Shown: positions 1-8,357 of the stretch, in pieces
Numbering within the stretch: the first letter of the stretch is position 1
How the letters are laid out: each line of letters starts with the position of its first letter
Origin: Kineothrix alysoides
GTDB lineage: Bacteria; Bacillota; Clostridia; Lachnospirales; Lachnospiraceae
Length of the DNA: 64,000 bases
NCBI RefSeq assembly: GCF_000732725.1
Contig: NZ_JPNB01000001.1
Location: forward strand, 2,108,001-2,172,000
Reading direction: 5' to 3'
The notes under the pieces: generated by a model
What the model was told of the DNA's origin: nothing
The model's database searches: none
What the model saw: the letters and a program-made list of their open reading frames with translations, nothing else
Translations under genes and position numbers: made by a program

Positions 1-392
1 CGGAGATTCTCTCCCTGATAGATTTACATCAAATACGAAACAGACGCTTCATCGAGATTATAAACGGATATGAAAAAGTGAAGATTCTTCTGAAAGACAT
101 TATATTCTGTGATATCTCAGGACACTACGTACAGATTCATACGGAAAGCCTCGGGCTGCAGCGCACTCGCATGACATTCTCGGAATTGGTTCGTTTGTTA
201 AAAGCTTACCGCGAATTTCTCGTCTGTTACCGCGGGTGCCTTATCAATATGAATCAAGTCCATCATATCGACGATTTCACGTTCTTTATGAACGGAGGAG
301 AGCGGATTCCTCTTCGCAAAAAGGAACAGCACGAGATTCTCGAGGCTTATTCCCGATTTCTGTTTGAGAAAGCGAGGGAACAATACTTATGA
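1..392 (+). CDS. LytTR-family response regulator, C-terminal part (5' end outside window)
   Basis: The reading frame is open from the left edge, so this is the 3' part of a longer gene. What remains is about 125 residues: a short linker and a LytTR DNA-binding domain (KILLKDIIFCDISGHYVQIH, then a RGCLINMNQV segment typical of the family). Such proteins normally have an N-terminal CheY-like receiver, which would lie to the left. The stop overlaps the start of the sensor kinase gene by 4 bp (ATGA), so the two are translationally coupled as a two-component pair of the AgrA/AgrC or ComE/ComD type. A GTG at 78 could be read as a start but it would cut into the domain, so the partial reading is preferred. 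Confidence 0.85.
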   Translation, partial: EILSLIDLHQIRNRRFIEIINGYEKVKILLKDIIFCDISGHYVQIHTESLGLQRTRMTFSELVRLLKAYREFLVCYRGCLINMNQVHHIDDFTFFMNGGERIPLRKKEQHEILEAYSRFLFEKAREQYL

Positions 393-1711
393 GTCTTTTT
401 CGTCTGCTCGAAATATCGGTTTACCAGCTCTTTGATCTTTTCCCGAACCTTATATTGGCAATCGTCCCCTTCCGGGATTCCATGCGATTTTCCAAAAGAA
501 ATACCACAATTATCGTTCTGGTTCTTTATGCTCTGCTGGTCTGCAGCAGAATACTCGCTCTTAAGGGCATTTCAGTTGCTGCGTTTATGACCACTCTATG
601 GATCATTTTATATCTTTGCTTCTATATGATCTGCATACGCGCCCAGCTCACCAAGCTTCTTTTCGTTCTATTGACCGTTTTAAATTACGGAAGCTTTGTA
701 GCAATTATTTACAGCCACTTCGCCTTCCAGCGGTTTCCTTTAGCCATAGCCAGACCGTATTCTTTTTTCTCCACCGGAATTCTTCTTTTGACCTACTCTG
801 TCAGCTATCCTATCCTTTATCGGATGGTGAACCGCAAGCTTAAGATCCTCATCACATTCCCTGAGAACAACAAGTTCTGGCGTTACTTATGGCTTGTTCC
901 TGCCACCTTCTGTCTTTCTTATTATTACAATCTGTATGCCAATGGGGGAATTATCTCTTTTTCTACCGAACTTAATAACGTCCTGTTTGCGGCATTTTTT
1001 AATTTAGGAGCACTCTTTGTTACCTATCTCGTCATGCATCTGCTGGGAGAAAGCAACGCTAACCTCAAGCTGAAAGCGGAGAACTATCAGCTGGGCATGC
1101 AGTCCATGCAGTATGAGAACTTAAAAGGACGCATGGAAGATGCCCGCAGGGCAAAACACGATTTGCGCCAGATCCTGGCAGTTGTTCAGTCTTATTTAAA
1201 GGACGATGACAAGGAGGGATTGTCGGAATACATGCACCGGTACGAGATATCTCTCCCTTCCGCTTCTCCCATTTCTTATTGCGGGGACTACGCGCTCAAT
1301 GCCCTTATCGTTTACTACGCAGACATGGCGGAGGCCAAACACATCTCCTTTGACGCAAAGGTGCAATATCCTGACAGTCTGGATATCACCGATACCGATG
1401 CCGCTGTTTTGTTTGGAAATCTTCTTGAAAATGCAATAGAAGCGTGCATACGCCAAACACAAGAGAGGCGCTTCATCTTGCTGCGCACGAAAGCAATACA
1501 AGGCATGCTGGTCATAACTTTGGATAATTCCTATTCGGGCTCTATAGAAAGGCTGGGAGATATTTTCCTTTCTTCCAAATCAAAAAGAGAAGGAATCGGA
1601 ACTTCTTCCATACAAAAAATAGCAAAAAAATATAACGGAACGGCACAATTTCACTTCGATGATACAAGTTTCCACGCATCGGTTATATTGAACACGCATA
1701 TACACTATTAA
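389..1711 (+). CDS. GHKL-domain sensor histidine kinase (AgrC-like)
   Basis: A 440-residue membrane kinase. Residues 1 to about 215 are strongly hydrophobic and can form about six or seven membrane segments, the usual sensor layout of peptide-pheromone kinases. A helical linker (about 220-250) leads to the phosphoacceptor region, RAKHDLRQ, with the likely phospho-His near residue 257. The ATPase part has an N box, NLLENAIEA (about 344), and a G box, GIGTSSIQKIAKKYNG, followed by a short C-terminus. It lacks the HisKA-type dimerization sequence, as expected for the GHKL/SpoOB-like class. It overlaps the LytTR regulator by 4 bp and should phosphorylate it. No AgrB/AgrD-like peptide genes are visible downstream; the signal is unknown. 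Confidence 0.85.
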   Translation: MSLFRLLEISVYQLFDLFPNLILAIVPFRDSMRFSKRNTTIIVLVLYALLVCSRILALKGISVAAFMTTLWIILYLCFYMICIRAQLTKLLFVLLTVLNYGSFVAIIYSHFAFQRFPLAIARPYSFFSTGILLLTYSVSYPILYRMVNRKLKILITFPENNKFWRYLWLVPATFCLSYYYNLYANGGIISFSTELNNVLFAAFFNLGALFVTYLVMHLLGESNANLKLKAENYQLGMQSMQYENLKGRMEDARRAKHDLRQILAVVQSYLKDDDKEGLSEYMHRYEISLPSASPISYCGDYALNALIVYYADMAEAKHISFDAKVQYPDSLDITDTDAAVLFGNLLENAIEACIRQTQERRFILLRTKAIQGMLVITLDNSYSGSIERLGDIFLSSKSKREGIGTSSIQKIAKKYNGTAQFHFDDTSFHASVILNTHIHY

Positions 1712-1816
1712 TGAGACAACGTTCTATATGTCTAAAGGAGGATTAGGTTGAAAAATAAAAGCTTTTTTCAACATCCTGATTTATACGTGTGCCAAAGCAC
1801 ACAGATAGGAGTCAAT

Positions 1817-2749
1817 ATGAATTATAATTTTAAAAAAGGTGATATTGTTGTTTTCAAAGCGGAGGACGACCCGCTTAGCAAAGCGATTGCATGGTTTACT
1901 AAGAGCGATGTCTCTCATGCCGCAATGGTTTACTCCGAGGATTCCATCGTAGAGATGGGTGCCGGCGGTATCGGCGTACACGAAATTGGGATATCGGAGG
2001 GCGATGAAGTATATGTGATGCGCTTAAGCCCCGAGCTTGATGCTGCCCCTCTCATCCGCTCGGCCGACGTTTATCTGGATGCGAAGGTACGTTACGATTT
2101 TCCGGCACTTTTCATTCTTGCTGGGTTGCTCATCTTCAAGAAAATATATCCGTCTTCTCCGCTCATAAAAATCACAGACCTTATTTTGTCCGCCGCTTGC
2201 TGTGCACTGGATAAAATAATAAACAGCATCATCTATCAGGACGATACGTCCGCCATGGTCTGCTCGCAGCTCGTCTATCAGATTTATTATGACTGCGGCG
2301 GCGACTACCGAATCCGTATCGAAAACGGCTGTGTCTTCAACAGCCAAGCCGTGGATGGCGCTCCGGGCTCCATAAGACTTATAGACTTGGCAAGGGATAA
2401 AACCTTTCCACAGCCGGACCTTCTCATGTCCGCTCTCTCGTCAAGCATTGCAATATCCGATGGGCTGATGCAGGAGCTTTATGAGTTGCTCGTCAGCTCC
2501 GAGCAAGGATCGGATACCAGCGTTGCACACGTCGGACTGCTGCCTCAGGAGCTGAATAAAACGCTGGCGCTCACAGCAAAATTCATAGAACTGCTGGAAC
2601 GCCTTTTAGAACTAACGGGATATAATATGCCGCTGGAAGCCCTGTTCGTCACCCCGGGAGACTTGGTCTATCATGCGGAAAATTTAAAAAACACAGGAAC
2701 AGTAAATCTTACGAGGCTTCATATTTCAAGAGACCTCATCTTCAAATAG
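1817..2749 (+). CDS. Permuted papain-fold (YiiX/NlpC-P60-like) hydrolase
   Basis: The first 180 residues resemble the circularly permuted papain-like amidase family (YiiX/YaeF/DUF830). They open with a GDIVVFKAEDDPLSKAI motif and carry the catalytic His in SDVSHAAMVY and the catalytic Cys in MVCSQLVYQIYYDCGG. This family acts on amide or thioester bonds of lipids or peptidoglycan-like substrates; the substrate here is unknown. A hydrophobic stretch (FPALFILAGLLIF) lies between the two motifs, and the last 120 residues are unassigned. The ATG at 1817 is chosen because the domain begins there and AGGAG is 5 nt upstream. A TTG at 1748 in the same frame also has a strong AAAGGAGG 6 nt away and would add 23 residues. 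The gene follows the two-component pair by about 100 bp. Confidence 0.7.
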   Translation: MNYNFKKGDIVVFKAEDDPLSKAIAWFTKSDVSHAAMVYSEDSIVEMGAGGIGVHEIGISEGDEVYVMRLSPELDAAPLIRSADVYLDAKVRYDFPALFILAGLLIFKKIYPSSPLIKITDLILSAACCALDKIINSIIYQDDTSAMVCSQLVYQIYYDCGGDYRIRIENGCVFNSQAVDGAPGSIRLIDLARDKTFPQPDLLMSALSSSIAISDGLMQELYELLVSSEQGSDTSVAHVGLLPQELNKTLALTAKFIELLERLLELTGYNMPLEALFVTPGDLVYHAENLKNTGTVNLTRLHISRDLIFK

Positions 2750-2754
2750 GCGTA

Positions 2755-3123
2755 TCAGAGCACTTCCATTTGCTCCGCCTTTTCAAGGCTTGCGCGAATG
2801 ATTTTCTCATTCTCCTCATCCAATTGGGGAATCCTGGAAATCATTCTGCGTATGTCCTTGCCGCACTCCTCCCACTCCTGCTTCTTTAGAAGGCAGGCTT
2901 CATAGTTCAGACGCATGAATTCCTCTTTTTCCATTTCATCCTTTAAGAATTCATCATAATATCCTTCTATATTGCAGAATATAGGCCGATTCTCATATAT
3001 TCTGCAAAGCATCGTCTCCATATCCAGATGCCTGCATATTCCATCGCCGTCATGAAGCTGCGCCGTTATCTCATTCCTATCCAATCCGATACAGCATAAT
3101 CCGCATTTGTCACAGTCGAACAT
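2755..3123 (-). CDS. YkgJ-family cysteine-cluster protein
   Basis: A 122-residue protein starting MFDCDKCGLCC, followed by CRHLD, a Cys in LCRIYENRPIFC and further acidic helical sequence. This CxxCxxCC...C...C arrangement is the YkgJ/UPF0153 zinc- or iron-chelating family, with eight clustered cysteines in the first 60 residues. The biochemical role of the family is not established; a metal cluster is likely. The gene converges on the papain-fold gene, with the stops only a few bases apart. It is preceded on its own strand by about 95 bp containing an AAAGAGGGGAAAGAG-type purine tract just before the ATG, a good ribosome binding site. Confidence 0.8.
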   Translation of the reverse strand: MFDCDKCGLCCIGLDRNEITAQLHDGDGICRHLDMETMLCRIYENRPIFCNIEGYYDEFLKDEMEKEEFMRLNYEACLLKKQEWEECGKDIRRMISRIPQLDEENEKIIRASLEKAEQMEVL

Positions 3124-3217
3124 AATCTCTTTCCCCTCTTTCGTTTTTCTTAGATTTCTCCAAATTCAGCGTATCATGTCATTTATCTTAAGTCAACGGC
3201 TTTGCGTTTACTACAAT

Positions 3218-3649
3218 CTATTTCTCCCGTCCGCTATTGATTTCCTGGATGAGCCTATCCTGCCTTTTGGCACTGCGAAACACTGAACTGTAATAAATAA
3301 AAGCTCCTATCATATAAGGAACCGTAAAGCTGATTATGATATCCTTATATCCGCCCTCGCTTACTTCAGTGAAAAAGCTGGAAATGAACACGAGCAAAAG
3401 TACAAGCCCCATTGCAATGACATATTGAATGATAATCATAACGACCGGTGACCACTCGTCGAACAGGTGATGGATAGAAAGCACCAATACAGCTATCGTA
3501 CACAAAAGAAGCATAGCTATTGAATTGTAATGACTGCCTGAGGCCCTTCCCCGCAGCAAATCAATAATTACATTTACCATGGATAATATCGTATAGCTGA
3601 TACATATGGCAATCGGTATTTCAACACCTCTTAATATTCTCATCTTCAA
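3218..3649 (-). CDS. DUF3021-family membrane protein
   Basis: A 143-residue integral membrane protein with four predicted helices (about residues 9-32, 45-62, 68-95 and 103-122) and a basic C-terminal tail (SAKRQDRLIQEI). The size, the helix pattern and the position directly behind a LytTR transcription factor match the DUF3021 family, which is commonly encoded with a single-domain LytTR regulator. Such partners are thought to restrain or sense for the regulator at the membrane, but that is family knowledge and not shown here. It starts 8 bp after the regulator stop and is clearly in the same transcript. Confidence 0.8.
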   Translation of the reverse strand: MKMRILRGVEIPIAICISYTILSMVNVIIDLLRGRASGSHYNSIAMLLLCTIAVLVLSIHHLFDEWSPVVMIIIQYVIAMGLVLLLVFISSFFTEVSEGGYKDIIISFTVPYMIGAFIYYSSVFRSAKRQDRLIQEINSGREK

Positions 3650-3657
3650 GCTCCTTC

Positions 3658-4110
3658 CTAAATCGATTTTCTGATTTCCTGCAGATAATCTTCAAACGCC
3701 CGTTTATACCCTCTGTTGATCTGAAGCCTTTCACCGTTTTTCAAAATAGCGCTGATCCTCATATTGGGTTCCGGCTTTATTCTTTTTATCTTATAGATAT
3801 TTACCAAATTGGATTTATTAATGCGGATAAATCCAAAAGGCTTTAATTCTTCCTCCAGTAAAGAAAGCGTCTTTGCCACCTGATAAGTGCTTTCCTCCGT
3901 GTACGCGAAGGTCCTCCGGTCTACGGTATCAAAATAATAAATATCTTCCGTCTCCAGAAGAATTTTCTCTTCCTCCGCCATTCCATACAAAACCGGCCTT
4001 TCATTTTGGGCAATGGATATGATTTGCTTCACAGCAGGTGTCATTTTCGAATAATAAATATCGATTTTCTCCTCGCCTTCCTTTGCCTTTCGCAGGTTTA
4101 AAACAAACAT
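3658..4110 (-). CDS. LytTR-family transcriptional regulator without receiver domain
   Basis: A 150-residue regulator. The C-terminal 100 residues form a LytTR DNA-binding domain: EDIYYFDTVDRRTFAYT, then GFIRINKSNLVNIYKIKRI and a final GERLQINRGYKRAFEDYL. The N-terminal 45 residues are a short alpha/beta region and not a phosphoreceiver, so activity is probably set by its membrane partner (DUF3021, 8 bp downstream) and not by phosphorylation. A 23-bp tandem repeat lies immediately upstream (4131-4229) and could be its own binding region. Probably autoregulated; targets unknown. Confidence 0.85.
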   Translation of the reverse strand: MFVLNLRKAKEGEEKIDIYYSKMTPAVKQIISIAQNERPVLYGMAEEEKILLETEDIYYFDTVDRRTFAYTEESTYQVAKTLSLLEEELKPFGFIRINKSNLVNIYKIKRIKPEPNMRISAILKNGERLQINRGYKRAFEDYLQEIRKSI

Positions 4111-4130
4111 AATCCTCCCTCACGGCCCCT

Positions 4131-4229
4131 TTCGTTAAGCAGCCTTACTCTTTCCATCCTTCCTTAAGGACCTTATTCCCTTTTCCTTAAGCGGCCTTAT
4201 TCGCTCTCCTCAAGCAACCCTATTCTTCC
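4131..4229. repeat. 23-bp tandem repeat upstream of the LytTR gene
   Basis: Four imperfect head-to-tail copies of a unit like TTCCTTAAGCGGCCTTATTC, starting near 4131, 4160, 4183 and 4206. The last copy overlaps the stop of the alpha/beta hydrolase gene. On the minus strand the array lies between that gene and the LytTR start at 4110. LytTR proteins bind pairs of direct repeats spaced about two helical turns apart, so a 23-bp period would suit an operator. That link is inference. Confidence 0.6.
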
Positions 4230-5176
4230 AAAAAAGAAAAAACAGCTTCTTCATATTCCTTCGGATAATCGATAATGCCTTTTACATGCACACTATCAAA
4301 ATAACATATCTTTTTCTCTTCTGCCACTATATTTGCGAACATCTCCTGCGCCTTTTCATCAGATACTATCACATCCTGCGACATTTGAAGCATCAGAGTA
4401 TCGATATGATTCTCCTTCATCTTCTCACAGACATCCGCATCGTCAAATCCAAACCCATAAAAATTCTTCAAATACCAGTCTCCGCACGCAACTACATAAT
4501 CCTCCGGTATTCCTTCCGTATCCATCTCTCTCCACACACCAAGAAACATACTTTTCATGCTATCGAAGCAGGAATCCAAAATTACAGCATCTACCATCTC
4601 ACCTGCGTTCTCCGTTGCCGCATAGAGGGCCACCGTAGCCGCCCCCATCGACTGTCCGTGCAGTACAACTTTTTGAGATGATAACTCGTCTTTCGCATAT
4701 TGGACTGCCGCCTTCACATCCAGCTTCTCAAAGTATCCAAAGCTTACCTTATCGTTCCGCGAATCCCCCGAAGCCCTTTGATCGATAGCAATCACATTCC
4801 ATCCATTTCTCAGATAAATCTCTGCAACCGGATACATGCTCACATGATCTCCCCCTGCTCCATGTACAAGAATCGCCGTATTCCCCTTCTTTTTATCTGC
4901 AAAAACTGCCATAGGCACCTGATTCCCGTCCTCTGCCGTCGCCACAGTCATTTCCGGTTCATACTGCTCATTAAATCCGTTTAAATCATATCCCCAGATT
5001 TCCAACTGCTTTACGCTATTCCCCTTCGTATCGTTTCCCTCATTCATATGTAGAAGCCCTTCCGCTACCTGCTTCCCCACATATATGCTGAATGTGACGC
5101 AAACAGTAGTTAGAACTGCCACTATCACTCCTATGATGATTCCTGTTCTCTTCCCAATTCTCTTTTTCGTTTTCAT
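4220..5176 (-). CDS. Membrane-anchored alpha/beta hydrolase
   Basis: A 318-residue protein. A basic start (MKTKKRIGKRTG) and one hydrophobic segment (about residues 12-34) give a signal anchor, so the catalytic part is extracellular. The fold is alpha/beta hydrolase: an oxyanion-region motif LVHGAGGDHVSMYP, a nucleophile elbow GQSMGAATV, an Asp-containing VILDSCFDSM segment and a late His in YFDSVHVKGI. It most resembles BAAT/DUF1749-type or YqkD-like serine hydrolases; the substrate is not predictable. A leader of about 130 bp separates it from the upstream terminator. It may be regulated with, or by, the adjacent LytTR system. Confidence 0.8.
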   Translation of the reverse strand: MKTKKRIGKRTGIIIGVIVAVLTTVCVTFSIYVGKQVAEGLLHMNEGNDTKGNSVKQLEIWGYDLNGFNEQYEPEMTVATAEDGNQVPMAVFADKKKGNTAILVHGAGGDHVSMYPVAEIYLRNGWNVIAIDQRASGDSRNDKVSFGYFEKLDVKAAVQYAKDELSSQKVVLHGQSMGAATVALYAATENAGEMVDAVILDSCFDSMKSMFLGVWREMDTEGIPEDYVVACGDWYLKNFYGFGFDDADVCEKMKENHIDTLMLQMSQDVIVSDEKAQEMFANIVAEEKKICYFDSVHVKGIIDYPKEYEEAVFSFLEE

Positions 5177-5269
5177 TCCTATACCCTTTCCTTACACATC
5201 AGTTATTTACCCTATACAGTTGTTTTGCATTTCAACCCCGAGCCACTTATCTTATTATATCTATAGAAA

Positions 5270-5312
5270 TAAAAAAAACATGGATTCGTGCATATCCTGC
5301 ACTCCTCCATGT
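5270..5312 (-). terminator. Rho-independent terminator of the TetM/NYN fusion gene
   Basis: On the minus strand an ACATGGA...TCCATGT stem with an inner GTGCA/TGCAC stem is followed by eight T residues. It lies 12-50 bp past the stop of the GTPase-nuclease gene and separates it from the hydrolase gene. Confidence 0.85.
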
Positions 5313-5323
5313 ATAAACTGCAT

Positions 5324-8005
5324 TTACTGCCGGTACAGCCCATCGATTTCTCCCGCCGTATCCTCCGGCAGAGAATCAAAAAGATAATTCTTCTCCCTTG
5401 GCTGCTTATTCGAATAATCCTCTTTTATTTTCTTATTTGCCGCCTCTATCTCTTCCCTCAGCTCTCTGGCAGAGAACAGGTCACAGCCCTGTCCCCTGAT
5501 AATTATCTGCTCCAGCCCATCCGAGGTCGCCACCGTTACCTTGTATTTTCTCCCGTTCTCATGGGCGAATTTCTCGATATACATGTCCGCCGTCTCGGCC
5601 TCCTTCGTATAGACCACATGGATATTATGATAATCCAGTATCTCCGTATCATGCCCTTTTACCCGATAAGCGTCGAACACTACAATGAGCTTGCATCGCT
5701 TGATCGCCTGATAATTACAGAGAATGTCCATCAGCTTCCCTCTGGCGCCATCGATACTCACCATAGCCAATTCCTTCAGATCCTCCCACGCAAATATCAC
5801 ATTATAGCCGTCTACCAATAAATATTCCTCTTTCAGCTCCGGCTTCTTCCATTCGTAGACCGCAGGAGACGAAGACACTGAAGGCTTCCTTTCTTCACGT
5901 TTCATACTTCCGCGATAGCCCCGGCGCACATCATCCTTGCCCTTTTTGTTGGCGTAAAGCACCCTCTCTAAGATAGCGTCCACTTCCTCCGTTCCTATCC
6001 ATCGTTCCTCTTTTTCTGAAGACGTCGCTTTTCTTTCTCTGCCTTCGCTCTCCTCTTCCTTCTCCGGACTTGACAGGCGGCTTTCCACATGCATGTATTC
6101 CTTAACCTTATCCCAGCTCACCGTAAATCCTGCTCCATGAGCACAGAATACGGAGCCTGTAGGATTCTCAATATCCTTCTCCGAATCATATCCTGCTTTT
6201 TCTATTATTTCCTCCGCATTGTGGCAGGGGGCATAGCCCTTTACCGTACAGAATAGTCTTCCGCAGCCCTTGGTATAGGCAGTTACTTCTTTGGAATAGT
6301 CCTGCATCGTAATGACAGGGGCATATCCGGTCAAAACTGCACTCTCCCCTTCGGCATGAGGCGCCCCAAAGGTTCCACACATTTTCTCGATATCTGTCAT
6401 CGCTCGTCCTACCAGCTTTTCCGGCACTTCCAGACGAAATTCATAATAAGGTTCCAGCAGTACCGACTGTGCCTCCTTTAACCCCTGACGCAAAGCCCGG
6501 TAGGTAGCCTGCCTGAAATCGCCGCCCTCCGTATGCTTTTGATGTGCCCTTCCTGCAACCAGTGTAATCTTCATATCGGTGATTCCCGCACCGATCAATA
6601 CTCCCTTATGCTCCTTCTCTTCCAGGTGCGTCAATACTAAACGCTGCCAGTTCCTATCCAATAAATCCTCGCTGCAAGATACCTCAAAGCTAAGCCCGCT
6701 TCCGGCTTGAGCAGGCTCTAACAGCAAATGAACTTCCGCATAATGCCTCAATGGCTCGAAATGCCCTACTCCTTCCACACGGTTTGCAATGGTTTCTTTA
6801 TACACGATGTTTCCCGTACCGAATTCGACTGTTACTCCAAAACGTTCCTTAATCAGGCTTTTTAAGATTTCGGTCTGTACCTCTCCCATAAGCTTAGCCT
6901 GTATTTCCTTTAAAGTCTCGTCAAAGGCAATATGAAGCTGAGGGTCCTCTTCCTCCAATTGACGAAGCTTCGGCAGCATTACCGTCGCATCGCAGTCCCC
7001 CGGCAAATCAATTCGGTAGGTAAGCACCGGCTCTAACACAGGCTGAGCGGAAGACTCCTCGGCCCCCAGGCCTTCACCCGGGCGCGTCTTGCTAAGACCG
7101 GTTACCGCACAGATGCAACCCGCCTGCACCTCCTCCGAAGTTCTATACTTTTCGCCGGAATAAATGCGGATCTGATTGACCTTTTCCTCCCAGATCTCTC
7201 CATTCAGATATCCGGAAATCACCTCTCTTGTACGCAGGTTTCCTCCCGTAAGTTTCATAAAGGTAAGCCGATTGCCCTGCTCGTCCCGGGCAATCTTAAA
7301 AACCTTCGCCCCAAAAGTGTCAGAGTACCTTGGCCGATCTGTATAGGTTTCTATTCCCTGCAGGAAGCTCTCTACTCCATCCAGCTTCAGCGCCGAGCCA
7401 AAATAGCAGGGAAATAAATTCCGCTGTAAAATGAGTCCCCTTATTTCCTCCGTCTCCACCCTTCCCATCTCCAGAAATTGATTCAGCGCCTTCTCATCGG
7501 TCATAGCTATATTTTCATAAAACGCTTCTGTCTCCTCTTCAAAACAGATACACCCCTCCTCCAGGCGGCTCTTAAGCTCCGCCAGAAGTGCTGCCTTATC
7601 CGTTCCATTCTGATCCATCTTATTGATGAACAAAAATGTGGGAATCTGATATTTCTTAAGCAGGCGCCATAAAGTCTGCGTATGTCCCTGCACGCCGTCT
7701 GCTCCGCTTATGACGAGTATCGCATAATCCAGCACTTGTAATGTCCGCTCCATCTCCGCTGAAAAGTCTACATGCCCCGGCGTATCCAGAAGAGTGAGCC
7801 GCATATCCCCAAACTCAAGCACCGCCTGTTTGGAAAATATAGTAATCCCCCGCTCCCGCTCCAAAAAATAGGTGTCCAAAAATGCATCTTTGTTATCCAC
7901 CCTTCCCATCTTTCTGATACCACCGCTTTCGTATAACAGCGCCTCCGATAAAGTTGTCTTTCCGGCATCCACATGTGCCAATATTCCAATTACCAATTCC
8001 TTCAT
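5324..8005 (-). CDS. TetM/EF-G-like ribosomal GTPase fused to a YacP/Rae1-type NYN nuclease domain
   Basis: An 893-residue fusion. Residues 1 to about 630 form a complete translational GTPase of the TetM/TetO ribosomal-protection type. G1 is AHVDAGKTT, the switch-I threonine is in RERGITIF, G3 is DTPGHVDF and G4 is NKMD. EF-G-like domains II-V follow, ending in a segment with SVFCAHGAGF and VSWDKV. A charged Glu/Lys/Arg linker (about 640-720) leads to a YacP-like NYN/PIN domain (about 725-885), with LLVDGYNVI, LIVVFDAY, KEAETADMYIEK and VATSDGLEQ carrying the acidic catalytic positions. In Bacillus subtilis YacP (Rae1) is a ribosome-associated mRNA endonuclease. TetM is about 640 residues, so the C-terminal 250 are extra. 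It is a single-gene transcript with its own terminator. Tetracycline protection cannot be inferred. Confidence 0.85.
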   Translation of the reverse strand: MKELVIGILAHVDAGKTTLSEALLYESGGIRKMGRVDNKDAFLDTYFLERERGITIFSKQAVLEFGDMRLTLLDTPGHVDFSAEMERTLQVLDYAILVISGADGVQGHTQTLWRLLKKYQIPTFLFINKMDQNGTDKAALLAELKSRLEEGCICFEEETEAFYENIAMTDEKALNQFLEMGRVETEEIRGLILQRNLFPCYFGSALKLDGVESFLQGIETYTDRPRYSDTFGAKVFKIARDEQGNRLTFMKLTGGNLRTREVISGYLNGEIWEEKVNQIRIYSGEKYRTSEEVQAGCICAVTGLSKTRPGEGLGAEESSAQPVLEPVLTYRIDLPGDCDATVMLPKLRQLEEEDPQLHIAFDETLKEIQAKLMGEVQTEILKSLIKERFGVTVEFGTGNIVYKETIANRVEGVGHFEPLRHYAEVHLLLEPAQAGSGLSFEVSCSEDLLDRNWQRLVLTHLEEKEHKGVLIGAGITDMKITLVAGRAHQKHTEGGDFRQATYRALRQGLKEAQSVLLEPYYEFRLEVPEKLVGRAMTDIEKMCGTFGAPHAEGESAVLTGYAPVITMQDYSKEVTAYTKGCGRLFCTVKGYAPCHNAEEIIEKAGYDSEKDIENPTGSVFCAHGAGFTVSWDKVKEYMHVESRLSSPEKEEESEGRERKATSSEKEERWIGTEEVDAILERVLYANKKGKDDVRRGYRGSMKREERKPSVSSSPAVYEWKKPELKEEYLLVDGYNVIFAWEDLKELAMVSIDGARGKLMDILCNYQAIKRCKLIVVFDAYRVKGHDTEILDYHNIHVVYTKEAETADMYIEKFAHENGRKYKVTVATSDGLEQIIIRGQGCDLFSARELREEIEAANKKIKEDYSNKQPREKNYLFDSLPEDTAGEIDGLYRQ

Positions 8006-8046
8006 TACGTTTTTCCGTTCTTTAATCTATTGAGATATTATTTGTC

Positions 8047-8100
8047 TGAATAAAGGTATACTTCGCACAGCTTTTGTCCCGCATGTGTAGCTGCGCATCC
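8047..8100. repeat. Dispersed intergenic repeat, short copy
   Basis: This segment aligns with 31270-31356 if about 30 bp are deleted from the middle: both begin TGAAyAAArGTrTrCTTCGC, both continue with GCTTTTG and both end GCGCATCCAT. A third relative lies at 52360-52435. All three are between genes. Confidence 0.6.
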
Positions 8101-8133
8101 ATATTTTATGTAACAGAAATACTTTCCTGTTAC

Positions 8134-8178
8134 ATAAAAAAGAACTTATATATCACGTAAATAGTAACATATAAGTTC
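8134..8178 (-). terminator. Terminator of the CofE-like gene
   Basis: The perfect 10-bp stem GAACTTATAT (8142-8151) / ATATAAGTTC (8169-8178), read on the minus strand, is followed by a run of six T residues. It is about 180 bp past the stop of the CofE-like gene. Confidence 0.7.
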
Positions 8179-8214
8179 CTTATTGTAAAAATTATATCCA
8201 CTTCATAAATATAT

Positions 8215-8241
8215 GTTACTGTTCACTCCGTTATCAGTAAC
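8215..8241. repeat. Dispersed hairpin repeat, copy 1
   Basis: GTTACTG/CAGTAAC stem around TTCACTCCGTTAT. A near-identical 27-bp copy is at 56746-56772, beside the chemoreceptor stop, with two mismatches. Both lie between genes. Confidence 0.55.
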
Positions 8242-8357
8242 GCATGATTTCTGCAATGCAAAATTTTTGCATTTAAATTCGCCTGCGAAGCAGAAATCAT
8301 CTCTTGCATCACGTTCTTACGTAGCTTAACAGCAACCTATTTCCATCAGCTTATATC

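Larger units (their letters stand above)
8006..8357. other. Structured intergenic region, no gene seen
   Basis: 352 bp between the CofE-like gene and the GTPase-nuclease gene. It holds, from left to right, a short copy of a dispersed repeat (about 8047-8100), a TAACAG/CTGTTA hairpin, the CofE-like gene's terminator, a second dispersed hairpin (8215-8241), and a long inverted repeat, ATGATTTCTGC...GCAGAAATCAT (about 8245-8298), enclosing an AATGCAAA/TTTGCATT stem. The promoter of the GTPase-nuclease gene must lie here, but no convincing -35/-10 pair was found. Confidence 0.7.

Noticed and set aside
5324-8005. Annotation as a tetracycline resistance gene of the tet(M) class
   Set aside because: The GTPase belongs to the wider TetM/EF-G-like family, but the protein is some 250 residues longer and has a nuclease domain. 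There are no signs of a transposon around it, so resistance cannot be claimed.
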